A stretch of DNA of 64,000 nt, taken from positions 248,001 through 312,000 of the forward strand of contig JACKCM010000006.1 of assembly GCA_020634035.1 (NCBI GenBank). Direction: 5' to 3'. Position numbers and translations under genes: made by a program. How positions within the stretch are numbered: position 1 is the stretch's first letter; the number at the start of each line of letters is the position of its first letter. Under the pieces are notes generated by a model. That model made no database searches, was not told where the DNA came from, and worked only from the letters and a program-made list of their open reading frames with translations. Below are positions 55,429 to 63,963 of this stretch, piece after piece. This DNA is from Candidatus Obscuribacterales bacterium. GTDB taxonomy: Bacteria > Cyanobacteriota > Vampirovibrionia > Obscuribacterales > Obscuribacteraceae.

Positions 55429-55866
55429 ATGCGAAGTCGATTCAGACGCAATAGAAAAGGGAATCAAATTGCCGAACTCGCCCCGGCAATCTTTATCATT
55501 CTGGTGGTATTCCTGTTTCCGATCATGGTCCTGCTTTATATCGGACTTGGTTATGCTTGCGGCTGGTTCCTCAACCACATGTGCACCAGAGCCGCAGCCA
55601 TAGTCGAGCCCTCGGCTATGCCCACAGCGCTTGCCAGTCAACAGGCAGCCTGGCAGGGCACCGGACTTGCCGCTTTTACCAAAGCGACCGTTCTAAGCAA
55701 TACCGCAGCCCGAATCAATCTCGATTCGGACCCCGAAGACGATATCGTCCGGGTCACCACCACTATTCAAATCGAACCGCTGGTGATTGTTCCATTTATC
55801 CCTCTAAATCCGCTGCCTTTCACTTTTGTTGGTGAACGACCGGTAGAAGAGCAAGGCATCAAGTAA
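55429..55866 (+). CDS. TadE/TadG-like pseudopilin
   Basis: A 145-residue protein. I use the ATG at 55429, with GGGAG 8 nt upstream. That gives a short basic n-region, R-R-N-R-K-G-N-Q-I-A-E-L-A-P, and a hydrophobic helix (about 18-40). This is the TadE/TadG arrangement (basic, G, then E near the helix start). The rest is a small extracytoplasmic domain with L-x-x-F-I-P strands. It may be a minor pilin of a Tad-type system; the secretin at 21326 could be its partner, though distant. Confidence 0.65.
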   Translation: MRSRFRRNRKGNQIAELAPAIFIILVVFLFPIMVLLYIGLGYACGWFLNHMCTRAAAIVEPSAMPTALASQQAAWQGTGLAAFTKATVLSNTAARINLDSDPEDDIVRVTTTIQIEPLVIVPFIPLNPLPFTFVGERPVEEQGIK

Positions 55867-55909
55867 TTCAATTTAGAATCAGAAGCAGATTCAAGGAGTA
55901 GAGGAAAAG

Positions 55910-56314
55910 ATGTATTTGGTCAGGAGTCGTAAAACCAGAGGCGGTGCCATTATCGAGACAGTGGCCGGTCTCTTCGTACTGGTCCCGATCGTTCTTTTCC
56001 TCATTGACGGCATAGCCATGGTCCTTGCCCAGACAGCCAATGACGCTCTGGCCAAGAAATGCGCCCGGGCAGCCGCCAGTGAACCGGACAACGCCAAAGC
56101 CACCGCCTCTGTCAACAATGTCATCTCCGGTTTCAGCTCACCTGTAATAACCAATGTCACAGCCAATATCATGGCATTCGACCCGGCTTCGACTGTGCGA
56201 GTACAGACCCAGGTTACTTTCGTATTTCCAGTTCAAGTACCGGTCGTAGGCGCCACCTCCCAGGTCTTTGTGGCTGATGCCACCGAGCCTGTGGTCGGAG
56301 CCCTGCCTCCATAA
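55910..56314 (+). CDS. Second TadE/TadG-like pseudopilin
   Basis: A 134-residue protein 43 bp after the previous one, with GAGG upstream of ATG. R-K-T-R-G-G-A-I-I-E-T-V-A-G-L-F-V-L is the TadE-like leader: basic residues, G, then E5-like Glu at the start of a single helix (about 13-38). The C-terminal part is a beta-rich domain with Q-T-Q-V-T-F-V-F-P. With its neighbour it forms a pair of minor pilins. No Tad ATPase or prepilin peptidase is next to them. Confidence 0.72.
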   Translation: MYLVRSRKTRGGAIIETVAGLFVLVPIVLFLIDGIAMVLAQTANDALAKKCARAAASEPDNAKATASVNNVISGFSSPVITNVTANIMAFDPASTVRVQTQVTFVFPVQVPVVGATSQVFVADATEPVVGALPP

Positions 56315-56316
56315 CC

Positions 56317-56766
56317 CTATTTATTCAGTTGATTGAATGTAGGCACCAGAATAAAAGGCATCTTCTCGATGGCGCGGTCGTTGACCTCGGTAATTTTGAC
56401 TTTGACTTTCTCGCCTTTGAGAGCCGCTTTTAAAATCTTGTCCACTTTTATCTTGGAGCCGTCATAAATTGCAGCAGCTCCATAGGGCTTTTTGATCATC
56501 ACCGCAGCTTCGACGACTCCGTCTTCCGCCTCCATTCTTTCACGAATTCTTCTCAGGCAAGAAGCACAGGCGCTGCCTTCAACTTTGAAATCGACCCGCC
56601 GAAGCTCTTTTACATCCTTGGCAGATTTTTTTTCACCGCGAAAAACCATGTCCTGCCCATCGAAGCTTTGCTTCTCCTGGGCGCTAGATTGAGGACTGGC
56701 GATTACAAAAGAAACGAGAAAGAGCGCTGGAAGGCTTGCTAGAAACGCTGATTTCACATACTTCAT
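56317..56766 (-). CDS. Secreted heavy-metal-associated (HMA) domain protein
   Basis: A 149-residue protein with a signal peptide (1-30, ending S-S-A-Q) and ribosome site GGGAG. The core (about 57-130) is an HMA fold: V-E-G-S-A-C-A-S-C-L-R-R-I-R, with the metal-binding C-x-x-C, and a second strand V-V-E-A-A-V-M-I. It likely carries Cu or another soft metal in the periplasm. It lies 42 bp downstream of the ThDP fusion gene on the same strand and could be the last gene of that transcript. Convergent with the TadE gene at a 2-bp gap. Confidence 0.78.
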   Translation of the reverse strand: MKYVKSAFLASLPALFLVSFVIASPQSSAQEKQSFDGQDMVFRGEKKSAKDVKELRRVDFKVEGSACASCLRRIRERMEAEDGVVEAAVMIKKPYGAAAIYDGSKIKVDKILKAALKGEKVKVKITEVNDRAIEKMPFILVPTFNQLNK

Positions 56767-56808
56767 TTGTTGAAACTCCCTGGTTTTCTTTCATAGTAAC
56801 CCAAAATA

Positions 56809-59406
56809 TCAACCATCTCTTCTACAGACTACGTTGACAAGCACATGTTTCCGATCTTCTCTGGAAATTCTAAGTGCCTCTTGCAATGTCGCCTTAAGTT
56901 TAGCCGGCTCTTCTACCTTGAGACCGACACCACCGGTTGCTTTAGCTAGCATATCGAACTCAACCGGTACTGAAAAGTCGCATAGAGGCATATAATCGTT
57001 CTTCAGTCCCCAGCCCCCGGGCATAGAGCCTTTGTAAGACTTTTTGATTGTAGACCAGGCATTATCGTTGAAAACAACGATCACCACCGGCAGTTTATAG
57101 GCCGAAGCGACATAGTGGGCGGATAGAGGCGTATTGAAGAGATATGAGCCATCTCCAAGCGTTACTACCATGGTCTGAGACGGCGAGGCGAGCTGAGCAC
57201 CAAGAGCCGCTCCCAGAGACCATCCCAGACCACTAGCCACAGAGTTCTCGAACCAGGAATCGACTAGATGTCGAGGCACTAAATAAGGGTCGAGGTTGTA
57301 CTCGTTAAAAATAACCACCTCATCATCCACCACAGTGCCCAGGGTATAAGAGAGAAACTCTTTGGTGATCTCTTTCTCGGAAGCAAGGCCGGAGGCGGCA
57401 GCGCGCTTTGAGACGAAGAGTTTTTCATGCTCATTTTTGAGTTTACTTCTTCGACTTTCTACGTCTGTGAAGAAGTCTTTCTTACCATAGCTCTGCGAGG
57501 CAGATAGACAGCTCAGCGATTTATTGATGGCAACCAGAGCCTGATCCGGTGATGCGGTAAGACTGAGGTCGGCTGGAAAAGCGCGCATGGGAAGCTTGCT
57601 GCACAAAGGATCGACAGAGATATGAATCATGCGCGGCGGCTCTTTAACATCAGCCAGAGCCGGTATCCATGGGACATGCGATTCAAGCGCAATGACAAGA
57701 TCGGCTTCTTCTACATAGGGCGAAGGGTCGAAACCGAGATGATAAGGCGACTCGGTGGGAAAGTTGAAAAAGTTTCTCTTACCGTGTTCTATTACCGGTA
57801 CGGCATAGGTAGAAGCCAGGTGCAAGAGAGCCTCTACCGCACCGGGATAACGCCCGGCTTCGGCGGTAATGATAAGTGGATTTTTGCTCTCTGCGATCAT
57901 GCGAGCCGCTTGCGCCACTGTATCTGGTGCGGGCATCCCCATGTAAGTAGACCGCTGACAGGGTGTGGTTGCGCTAACTCTATCTTCCTCGGCAAGCTTC
58001 ATACAGAGAGCTTCTTTGGGTAAGGTCAAATAGACCGGTCCGGCAGGATCGCTCTCGGCTATAGCCAGAGCCCTGTCTACGACGGTCTCCATATGGTGCG
58101 GTCCCTTGAGCTGATAGTCCCATTTGGTGAACTCGCGAAAGTATGCACCCTGATCGAAAGTATCCTGGCCCCACTGGACAAAATTAGTGCGGCATCCATC
58201 TATGCCGCCGTCATACCAGGGAGTATTGCCCGAGAGCACCAGAACAGGGATATGCGAGCGACTGGCATTGATAATACCCAGACCCATATTGGCGGTGCCG
58301 ACATTGACATGACCCATCACCACCTGGGTCCGACCGGTGAGAAGATAATAGCCATGGGCCATGGCTATAGCAGTGTTCTCGTGCGGTGCCACCACAGGCT
58401 CCAGTTTAAAATCGGCGTCATTTCTATAGCGGGCGAAACCATCTATAACCGGGGTGAAATCGGTGCCTGAATTAGAGAAGAAGTAGTCTATCTTTCTCTC
58501 ATTCAAAAGGTGAACAAGACCATGGGCGACCAGCTCTCCTTCATATGCATGGCTCTGTCTGCGGGGCGGCTGTACTCGTGTCCCGCCCCTTGCCCTTGCT
58601 CGTCTTAAATGCACAGCAAGTAAATTGTTGAACGACTCTACGCTGTCGAGATTAGAGAAGTGTCCCCCGCCATCAATCTCTTTGAGTTGCGCCAGAGGAA
58701 GCTCGGCTTTGATAGAGGTCAATAGCGGATCCGCCGGAGTCACCTTGTCTAAACTGCCTCCTACTAACAGAACCGGCACAGTTATCTCTGCGACCCTGTC
58801 TAAAAGATCCGCTTCGAACATAGAGCGCCAGGATAAGAGGAAGACCTCTTTGTCTTTGGCACCTTCTATGGCCACGGTCTCTTCCACAAAAGAAGGAGCC
58901 GCTCCCGGACCGAAAAGATCTGGAATAAGCTCGGCTGCACTTTCTTGCATGGTCATTTTAGTCAGGCGCTCTGTCATAAAAGCGATTTTTGCCGAAGCTT
59001 CCGGATGTCGTGCCCAGGAATTTGCTATGCACAGAGATTGAACCAGATCAGGACGCAGGGACCAGGCGCGCAGTGCGACCACTCCTCCCATAGATAGCCC
59101 TACTAAATGTGCCCTGGAATAACCGGACTCTTCTATCAAGGCGATAGTGTCCCGGGCGAACTCATCGATCGAAACTGCGCGTGCTTCGCTATCGCATTCA
59201 CTCAATTGAGAGCGGCTGTGCCCGCGGAAGTCGAAAGCGATACAAGTATATCTGTCACCAAAACACTCTAATTGAGGCTTCCAGGAATCGGCGTTGCCGC
59301 CCACGGCATGGAGGAAGACGATCAGTTCTTCGCCGTCGCCCTGACGATTTCTATGAAGGGCGGCTCCGGTTTTTACTTTCAAGAGATTTTCTTCCATGAC
59401 TTTCAT
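56809..59406 (-). CDS. Fusion of alpha/beta hydrolase and ThDP-dependent enzyme
   Basis: An 865-residue two-domain protein. Residues 1-270 are an alpha/beta hydrolase with nucleophile S105 (V-G-L-S-M-G-G), D220 and H249. After an Arg-rich linker (269-290), residues 290-865 form a ThDP enzyme of the acetolactate-synthase/benzoylformate-decarboxylase type. E343 (A-P-H-E-N) activates the cofactor, and the binding motif starts G751-D752-G753 and ends N780-D781-N782. All catalytic residues look intact. The ThDP part would act on a 2-oxo acid; the hydrolase may open or cleave its precursor. It overlaps the amidohydrolase gene upstream by ATGA. The substrate is not known. Confidence 0.85.
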   Translation of the reverse strand: MKVMEENLLKVKTGAALHRNRQGDGEELIVFLHAVGGNADSWKPQLECFGDRYTCIAFDFRGHSRSQLSECDSEARAVSIDEFARDTIALIEESGYSRAHLVGLSMGGVVALRAWSLRPDLVQSLCIANSWARHPEASAKIAFMTERLTKMTMQESAAELIPDLFGPGAAPSFVEETVAIEGAKDKEVFLLSWRSMFEADLLDRVAEITVPVLLVGGSLDKVTPADPLLTSIKAELPLAQLKEIDGGGHFSNLDSVESFNNLLAVHLRRARARGGTRVQPPRRQSHAYEGELVAHGLVHLLNERKIDYFFSNSGTDFTPVIDGFARYRNDADFKLEPVVAPHENTAIAMAHGYYLLTGRTQVVMGHVNVGTANMGLGIINASRSHIPVLVLSGNTPWYDGGIDGCRTNFVQWGQDTFDQGAYFREFTKWDYQLKGPHHMETVVDRALAIAESDPAGPVYLTLPKEALCMKLAEEDRVSATTPCQRSTYMGMPAPDTVAQAARMIAESKNPLIITAEAGRYPGAVEALLHLASTYAVPVIEHGKRNFFNFPTESPYHLGFDPSPYVEEADLVIALESHVPWIPALADVKEPPRMIHISVDPLCSKLPMRAFPADLSLTASPDQALVAINKSLSCLSASQSYGKKDFFTDVESRRSKLKNEHEKLFVSKRAAASGLASEKEITKEFLSYTLGTVVDDEVVIFNEYNLDPYLVPRHLVDSWFENSVASGLGWSLGAALGAQLASPSQTMVVTLGDGSYLFNTPLSAHYVASAYKLPVVIVVFNDNAWSTIKKSYKGSMPGGWGLKNDYMPLCDFSVPVEFDMLAKATGGVGLKVEEPAKLKATLQEALRISREDRKHVLVNVVCRRDG

Positions 59407-60512
59407 ACTTCATCTACCCGTGCGATAAGGGCCAGGGTGCCACCACCCAGGGGACCATGATGTTCTGAACGTGTGCTTATATAGATAGCGGTATCGCCTA
59501 CCACACTTGCCACCACACTGGCGAGTACACATCTTGAATAGCGGGTGTCGCTGATATCGTCATCGGTCAACATCGTGTGCCTCTGTCCCCGAATCTCGCC
59601 TCTGGGATCCGCTTCGGATTTACCGAAGATGCCGACTAATCTAGCGGTCTGTTCGGCAGAAGCCTGACCGGCAACCTCCATGCCCGCTCCCAGCCCACCG
59701 AGCACAGAACGGACAGAATCGGCGTCGATCATGTCCTTGAGAATGCCACCGTTAATAACCAGATCTCCCTGCCAGTAACGACTGTTACCCATGACCATGA
59801 TCTCGGTCCTGGTAAGACCGGGCTTAGCCGAGCAAGAAGCGGTTCGCGAGTACTTAGACCAATCGGAGCAAATGCTGTCGTCACTGAGTTCTTCGATTGC
59901 CACTTCACCAAGGGCCACCGCCGCACCAAGGGCGGAGGCACCTCTTGAATAGATCATATCGGAACGCATCGGATTTCCACTAAGGCGAGCGGCTTCTCCC
60001 TCTTCCCACGTATATGAGGGAATCGCCCCTTTCATCTGAACAAAATGAATATCGGAAGGAGAATCGACTTTCAAACTCCTCACCACATCCGATATCACCC
60101 GGGCAGTCTCTTCGACTTGAGCCAGACGACCTATCTCCTCGGGGGCGAACTCCCTGGTAAAGCCTATTCCAAGAGCCAGTCTCTTCTCTGAAGCAGCCTC
60201 GAAAGACTCAGTTCCTTCCCTGGCGAAGACAACGATATGGGGTGAGACCACCCCTTCGGTGCCCCCGGACAGAGAAAAGATTATGCGCTCGGTGACTTCC
60301 TCGCGACTGATTTTAAGAAGGCGCGAGAAGAGATCCTCGAACACCGTCATGGCAAGATCCCGGGTAAAATCGTTGCGACCGCCATTGCCTTCGGTCTTAC
60401 CGATGATGCAAATAACATCTTCGGCACGAATTTGTTTTCTATCGAATAAATCGACAAGACCGCTTATATCCGAAGGTCCGGAGGTCCGCAGTTTATAAGC
60501 TCTTACCCGCAT
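59403..60512 (-). CDS. Ring-opening amidohydrolase (barbiturase/cyanuric acid hydrolase family)
   Basis: A 369-residue enzyme of the AtzD/barbiturase family, which has three pseudo-repeated domains around a Ser-Lys core. I-I-G-K-T-E-G-N-G-G-R-N-D-F-T-R and S-L-S-G-G-T-E-G-V-V-S-P-H mark domain 1. V-Q-M-K-G-A and Y-S-R-G-A-S-A-L-G-A-A-V mark domain 2. F-G-K-S-E-A-D-P-R-G-E-I-R-G and S-E-H-H-G-P-L-G-G-G-T mark domain 3. Known members hydrolyse the cyclic amides cyanuric acid or barbiturate. The substrate is not decided by sequence, and the neighbours (AllA-like lyase, ThDP fusion) suggest a ureide. The lyase gene ends 2 bp upstream. Confidence 0.9.
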   Translation of the reverse strand: MRVRAYKLRTSGPSDISGLVDLFDRKQIRAEDVICIIGKTEGNGGRNDFTRDLAMTVFEDLFSRLLKISREEVTERIIFSLSGGTEGVVSPHIVVFAREGTESFEAASEKRLALGIGFTREFAPEEIGRLAQVEETARVISDVVRSLKVDSPSDIHFVQMKGAIPSYTWEEGEAARLSGNPMRSDMIYSRGASALGAAVALGEVAIEELSDDSICSDWSKYSRTASCSAKPGLTRTEIMVMGNSRYWQGDLVINGGILKDMIDADSVRSVLGGLGAGMEVAGQASAEQTARLVGIFGKSEADPRGEIRGQRHTMLTDDDISDTRYSRCVLASVVASVVGDTAIYISTRSEHHGPLGGGTLALIARVDEV

Positions 60513-60514
60513 TC

Positions 60515-61084
60515 TTATACTGCCGCTCTGAGCACTTTACCGGTATGCTTTTTGATGTCTATTTTGTAGACATCACCATGGTTCATTTCATTGGCACCGG
60601 CCATACTGGCGAGCGCTTCCACCACCTCGGGCGAATTAGCGGTCAGAACCGTGACCGGCTCTTTGACACAGAGAGGAAAATCATGCCAGGTGCCCCGGTG
60701 AATCATGATGCCGTGACCGGGAGGAAGTATGAAACACTTGACCTGATCTAAATCAGGAACCTCTTTGCCCTCTTTATGATTGGGCTTGCCCAGGACCATG
60801 GCGAAAGGCTGGTCTCCAAGACCGACAAAGAGCTGGGTCATATTCATATGCCGCTCCAGCCAGGTTACCTCCTGAGCCCGTTTCGAGATGCGGGCGGTTC
60901 TAATCACGGCAGAGCCTGTGCACTCGAATGGCAGATTATGACCTTCTTGAACTGAGCCCTTATAGAAAGGGATGGACAATCCGTCATTGGGAACGTCAGT
61001 CCCTATGAAAAGCCCGTACTCACTGACATTTTCCCGGGTCGCTTCAACAACGGGAATATCGATTACATCTACAGCGCTGGTCAT
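60515..61084 (-). CDS. Ureidoglycolate lyase (AllA)-like protein
   Basis: A 189-residue protein preceded by AGGAGAG. The AllA-type cupin pattern is visible: E-V-T-W-L-E-R-H, then Q-L-F-V-G-L-G-D-Q-P-F-A-M-V-L, C-F-I-L-P-P-G-H-G-I-M-I-H-R-G-T-W-H-D-F-P-L. AllA splits ureidoglycolate to glyoxylate and urea. Here it is the first gene of a tightly spaced set with the ring-opening amidohydrolase and ThDP fusion, so it may act on another ureido-hydroxy acid. The 140-bp region in front contains AGAC-GATT-GTCT (61134-61145), a possible operator half-site pair. Confidence 0.85.
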   Translation of the reverse strand: MTSAVDVIDIPVVEATRENVSEYGLFIGTDVPNDGLSIPFYKGSVQEGHNLPFECTGSAVIRTARISKRAQEVTWLERHMNMTQLFVGLGDQPFAMVLGKPNHKEGKEVPDLDQVKCFILPPGHGIMIHRGTWHDFPLCVKEPVTVLTANSPEVVEALASMAGANEMNHGDVYKIDIKKHTGKVLRAAV

Positions 61085-61224
61085 GACTATGCATCTCTCC
61101 TTTCGTCTGCTCTTTCTAAATTAATAATCAGATAGACGATTGTCTCATTAATAGACGCGTTTTGATCATAGTCTTTGGCACCCTTGACTACGGTAAATCT
61201 CAAATTTGCCCGGCCGTCACTAAA

Positions 61225-62316
61225 TCAAGCCAGTGCCTTTGCGATGGAATCTTTGAAATCGGGTCTCAAAACACCGACCTCGGTGAATATAGCCGTTATC
61301 AAACTGGCCGGGGTGACATCGAAAGCCGGGTTGAAGGCCTCTGCGTCTTTTACCGTAATAGATGCGCCATTGACGTTGATAACTTCGTCCAGGTCCCGGT
61401 GCTCGATGGGGATACCGGAGCCTTCTTCTAGATTACGATCGAAAGTGGAGAGCGGTGCTGCTACGTAGAACGGAATATCATGGTATTTGGCAAGCACAGC
61501 CAGGTTATAGGTCCCGATTTTGTTAGCGGTGTCGCCATTCATAGCGATGCGATCCGCACCGACTATTACCAGGTCGATAAGCTTGTTGGCCATCACATAA
61601 CCGGCCATGGAGTCACAGATAAGTTTTGAGGGAATGCCATCCTCTTTCAGTTCCCACATCGTGAGGCGGGCACCTTGAGAACGCGGTCTGGTCTCGTCGA
61701 CAAAGACAGTGGGCGAATAGCCACGAATTTTAGCGGAGCGAATGACACCAAGGGCAGTTCCCCAGCCACAGGCAGCAAGGGAACCGGCATTGCAGTGGGT
61801 AAGAATAGACGGATCTTTAGGAATGAAATCACAACCGTACTCGCTCAATTTGCGATTCTTGCGGACATGCTCATCCATGGTCTGTCTGGCCGATTCGAAC
61901 AAGCGCTCAGCAATCTGACCGGGGCTCAGTTCAGATTCTGCTTCGACAAGCTCTCGGGCTTTGTTGTAGATCCCGTCGGTCTCCCACATTAAGTTGACCG
62001 CTGTGGGCCGGGTTTCTTGAATTTCTATCCTCGCCTTCTCTAATTGCTTGAGAAAATCCTCTCGACTGAGACTCTTACCTTCAGAGGTAATAGAGACAGC
62101 ATAGCCCGCCAGACCGAAAGCGCCCGCCACTCCTATCGAAGGAGCGCCACGTACCACCATATGCTTGATGGCATAGAGCATATCCTCGAATTTAGAGGCA
62201 TCGAAATAAGAGAGACTCTGGGGCAGAGCACGCTGATCTATTAAAACAACTCGGTTCTCATCATCGACCGAAACAGGCATTGTGCCGCTTCCGATATCAA
62301 TTTCCTGGATACTCAA
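61225..62316 (-). CDS. mtnA: S-methyl-5-thioribose-1-phosphate isomerase
   Basis: A 363-residue aldose-ketose isomerase of the methionine salvage pathway. V-V-R-G-A-P-S-I-G-V-A-G-A, L-T-H-C-N-A-G-S-L-A with the catalytic Cys, and V-G-A-D-R-I-A-x-N-G-D are diagnostic. I choose the TTG at 62316, exactly 6 nt after GGGGAGG; the frame extends to an ATG at 62340, which would place that site inside the gene. No other mtn genes are next to it. An alternative substrate within the isomerase family is possible. Confidence 0.93.
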   Translation of the reverse strand: MSIQEIDIGSGTMPVSVDDENRVVLIDQRALPQSLSYFDASKFEDMLYAIKHMVVRGAPSIGVAGAFGLAGYAVSITSEGKSLSREDFLKQLEKARIEIQETRPTAVNLMWETDGIYNKARELVEAESELSPGQIAERLFESARQTMDEHVRKNRKLSEYGCDFIPKDPSILTHCNAGSLAACGWGTALGVIRSAKIRGYSPTVFVDETRPRSQGARLTMWELKEDGIPSKLICDSMAGYVMANKLIDLVIVGADRIAMNGDTANKIGTYNLAVLAKYHDIPFYVAAPLSTFDRNLEEGSGIPIEHRDLDEVINVNGASITVKDAEAFNPAFDVTPASLITAIFTEVGVLRPDFKDSIAKALA

Positions 62317-62385
62317 AGGGAACCTCCCCAGAAGGAACATCTACCGTACAGCAGGATCTTAGCAAACCGAACTGCTATTACGAAT

Positions 62386-62415
62386 GAAAAAGGCGGCTGT
62401 ATTTACAACCGCCTT
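62386..62415 (-). terminator. Rho-independent terminator after ftsZ
   Basis: AAGGCGG pairs with CCGCCTT, extended by TGT/ACA after one mismatch (62390-62415). The minus-strand tail is TTTTTC. It lies 33 bp past the ftsZ stop. Confidence 0.75.
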
Positions 62416-62448
62416 CCTGATTATGAACTGAGATCCTTTATCTATTTG

Positions 62449-63687
62449 TTAGCGATTGCGAGCTCTCAAGAACTCGGGAATGTCGAGAATATCGCTGGCG
62501 ATTTTCTGCATTTCTTCGCTGGGACCGTCCTCTTCTTCGGTGGTCTCGAGGGTGGTGATCGAGACTTCTTCGCCTACAGGAGCTTCAAGAAGAGAAGGCT
62601 GAATCTGCTGATGCTGCGGCTGTTGAACCGGAGCTTGAGCTTGAGCCGGTTCAGGTCTTCTTTGAACGGGACGTTCTACCGGTCTGACAAGAGCATGATC
62701 AGCGGGCTGAACAACCATGTCGAAGCCGGTGGCAATCACAGTGATCAGCACCTCGCCGTGGAGGCGGTCGTCGAGTACGGCACCGAATATGATGTTGGCA
62801 TCTTCGGAGACGGACTGATAGATAACATTGGCAGCTTCCTGGACTTCATGCAAGGTGAGGTCCGGACCGCCGGTAACACTGAAGATCACTCCGGAAGCAC
62901 CATCGATAGTACTTTCGAGGAGCGGGCTGTTGATGGCGTTGCGAGCGGCTTCCACAGCTCGACCTTCGCCGCTGGCACGACCGACACCCATGAGGGCCGA
63001 ACCGGCAGTCTGCATTACAGCCTTCACATCGGCGAAGTCTACATTAATCAGACCGGGAACAGTGATGATATCGGAGATACCCTGTACACCTTGCATCAAC
63101 ACTTTGTCGGCTTCAACAAAAGCTTCCTGCATGGAGGCTCTGTGATCGACCACTTCCAGTAATCTCTGGTTGGGAATTACAATGAGAGTATCCACTTTAG
63201 AGCGGATTTCATTGATTCCTTCTTCTGCCTGATTGGCTCTTCTTCTTCCTTCGAAGAAGAAAGGACGTGATACCACACCTACGGTGAGGGCACCCAGTTC
63301 TTTGGCCACTTCGGCGACTATAGGAGCGGCACCGGTACCGGTTCCGCCACCCATACCGGCAGCGATGAAGACCATGTCCGATCCTTGTATAGCATTCGCT
63401 ATCTCTTCACGGCTCTCTTCAGCAGCCTTCATACCGACCTGGGGATTGCCACCGGCACCCAAACCTCTTGTTAGCTTGGCACCAACCTGCAATCGATTCT
63501 TAGCAGCGGACAGCTCCAGTGCTTGAGCGTCCGTGTTGCACGCCCAGAATTCAACACCACTCAACCCGGCTGCAATCATTCGATTGACAGCATTTGAACC
63601 TGCACCACCGACACCTACGACTTTGATATCAGCTTTTAGCTCAAATTCTCTAGCCTTTTCGGACTTCTTCTCCGCTTGCTCTGGCAC
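62449..63687 (-). CDS. ftsZ: Cell division protein FtsZ
   Basis: A 412-residue tubulin-like GTPase that forms the division ring. It begins with GTG, with AGAGG upstream. The GTP-binding loop G-M-G-G-G-T-G-T-G is at 111-119, V-G-V-G-G-A-G-S-N-A-V-N at 24-35 and N-x-D-F-A-D-V near 200. After the globular domain (to about 330) comes a Gln/Pro-rich linker and the conserved C-terminal peptide D-I-P-E-F-L-R-A-R-N-R, which binds FtsA/ZipA-type partners. ftsA and ftsQ are not visible in the 310 bp upstream. Confidence 0.97.
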   Translation of the reverse strand: MPEQAEKKSEKAREFELKADIKVVGVGGAGSNAVNRMIAAGLSGVEFWACNTDAQALELSAAKNRLQVGAKLTRGLGAGGNPQVGMKAAEESREEIANAIQGSDMVFIAAGMGGGTGTGAAPIVAEVAKELGALTVGVVSRPFFFEGRRRANQAEEGINEIRSKVDTLIVIPNQRLLEVVDHRASMQEAFVEADKVLMQGVQGISDIITVPGLINVDFADVKAVMQTAGSALMGVGRASGEGRAVEAARNAINSPLLESTIDGASGVIFSVTGGPDLTLHEVQEAANVIYQSVSEDANIIFGAVLDDRLHGEVLITVIATGFDMVVQPADHALVRPVERPVQRRPEPAQAQAPVQQPQHQQIQPSLLEAPVGEEVSITTLETTEEEDGPSEEMQKIASDILDIPEFLRARNR

Positions 63688-63906
63688 GGCTTTTCAACCT
63701 CTTACAAAATTTACGCGATCTATATTGATTTGATTAACACACCGGACATTCTTTACCGGCCATTAATGGAAGGAGGCTTCGGCGGCCTCACTTTCTGGCG
63801 GTTATGTCCTGACTCCGATAAATGTTAGGACCTTTACCTTTCATTTGCAAGGTGGAAACCCGCTCATATAGTTAAGCTTTTCAAAGCAGTAACCAGGAAA
63901 GAAAGG
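63688..63906. other. Non-coding region upstream of ftsZ
   Basis: No credible gene is visible here on either strand. It should hold the ftsZ promoter (minus), but no hexamer pair stands out clearly. Confidence 0.5.
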
Positions 63907-63963
63907 GTTGCCAACAGGTAACCATGAGGCTTTCCGCCTACCCCAAAATTACCTGAAGGCAAC
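63907..63963. repeat. Nested inverted-repeat element upstream of ftsZ
   Basis: GTTGCC (63907-63912) pairs with GGCAAC (63958-63963). A symmetric 2-nt internal loop follows, then CAGGTAA (63915-63921) with TTACCTG (63949-63955), then AGGC (63927-63930) with GCCT (63936-63939) closing a 5-nt loop. The result is a 57-nt three-part hairpin. On the minus strand it is followed by CCTTTCTTTCC. It could be a terminator of the gene outside the window, an RNA leader structure of ftsZ, or a dispersed repeat. Confidence 0.6.
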
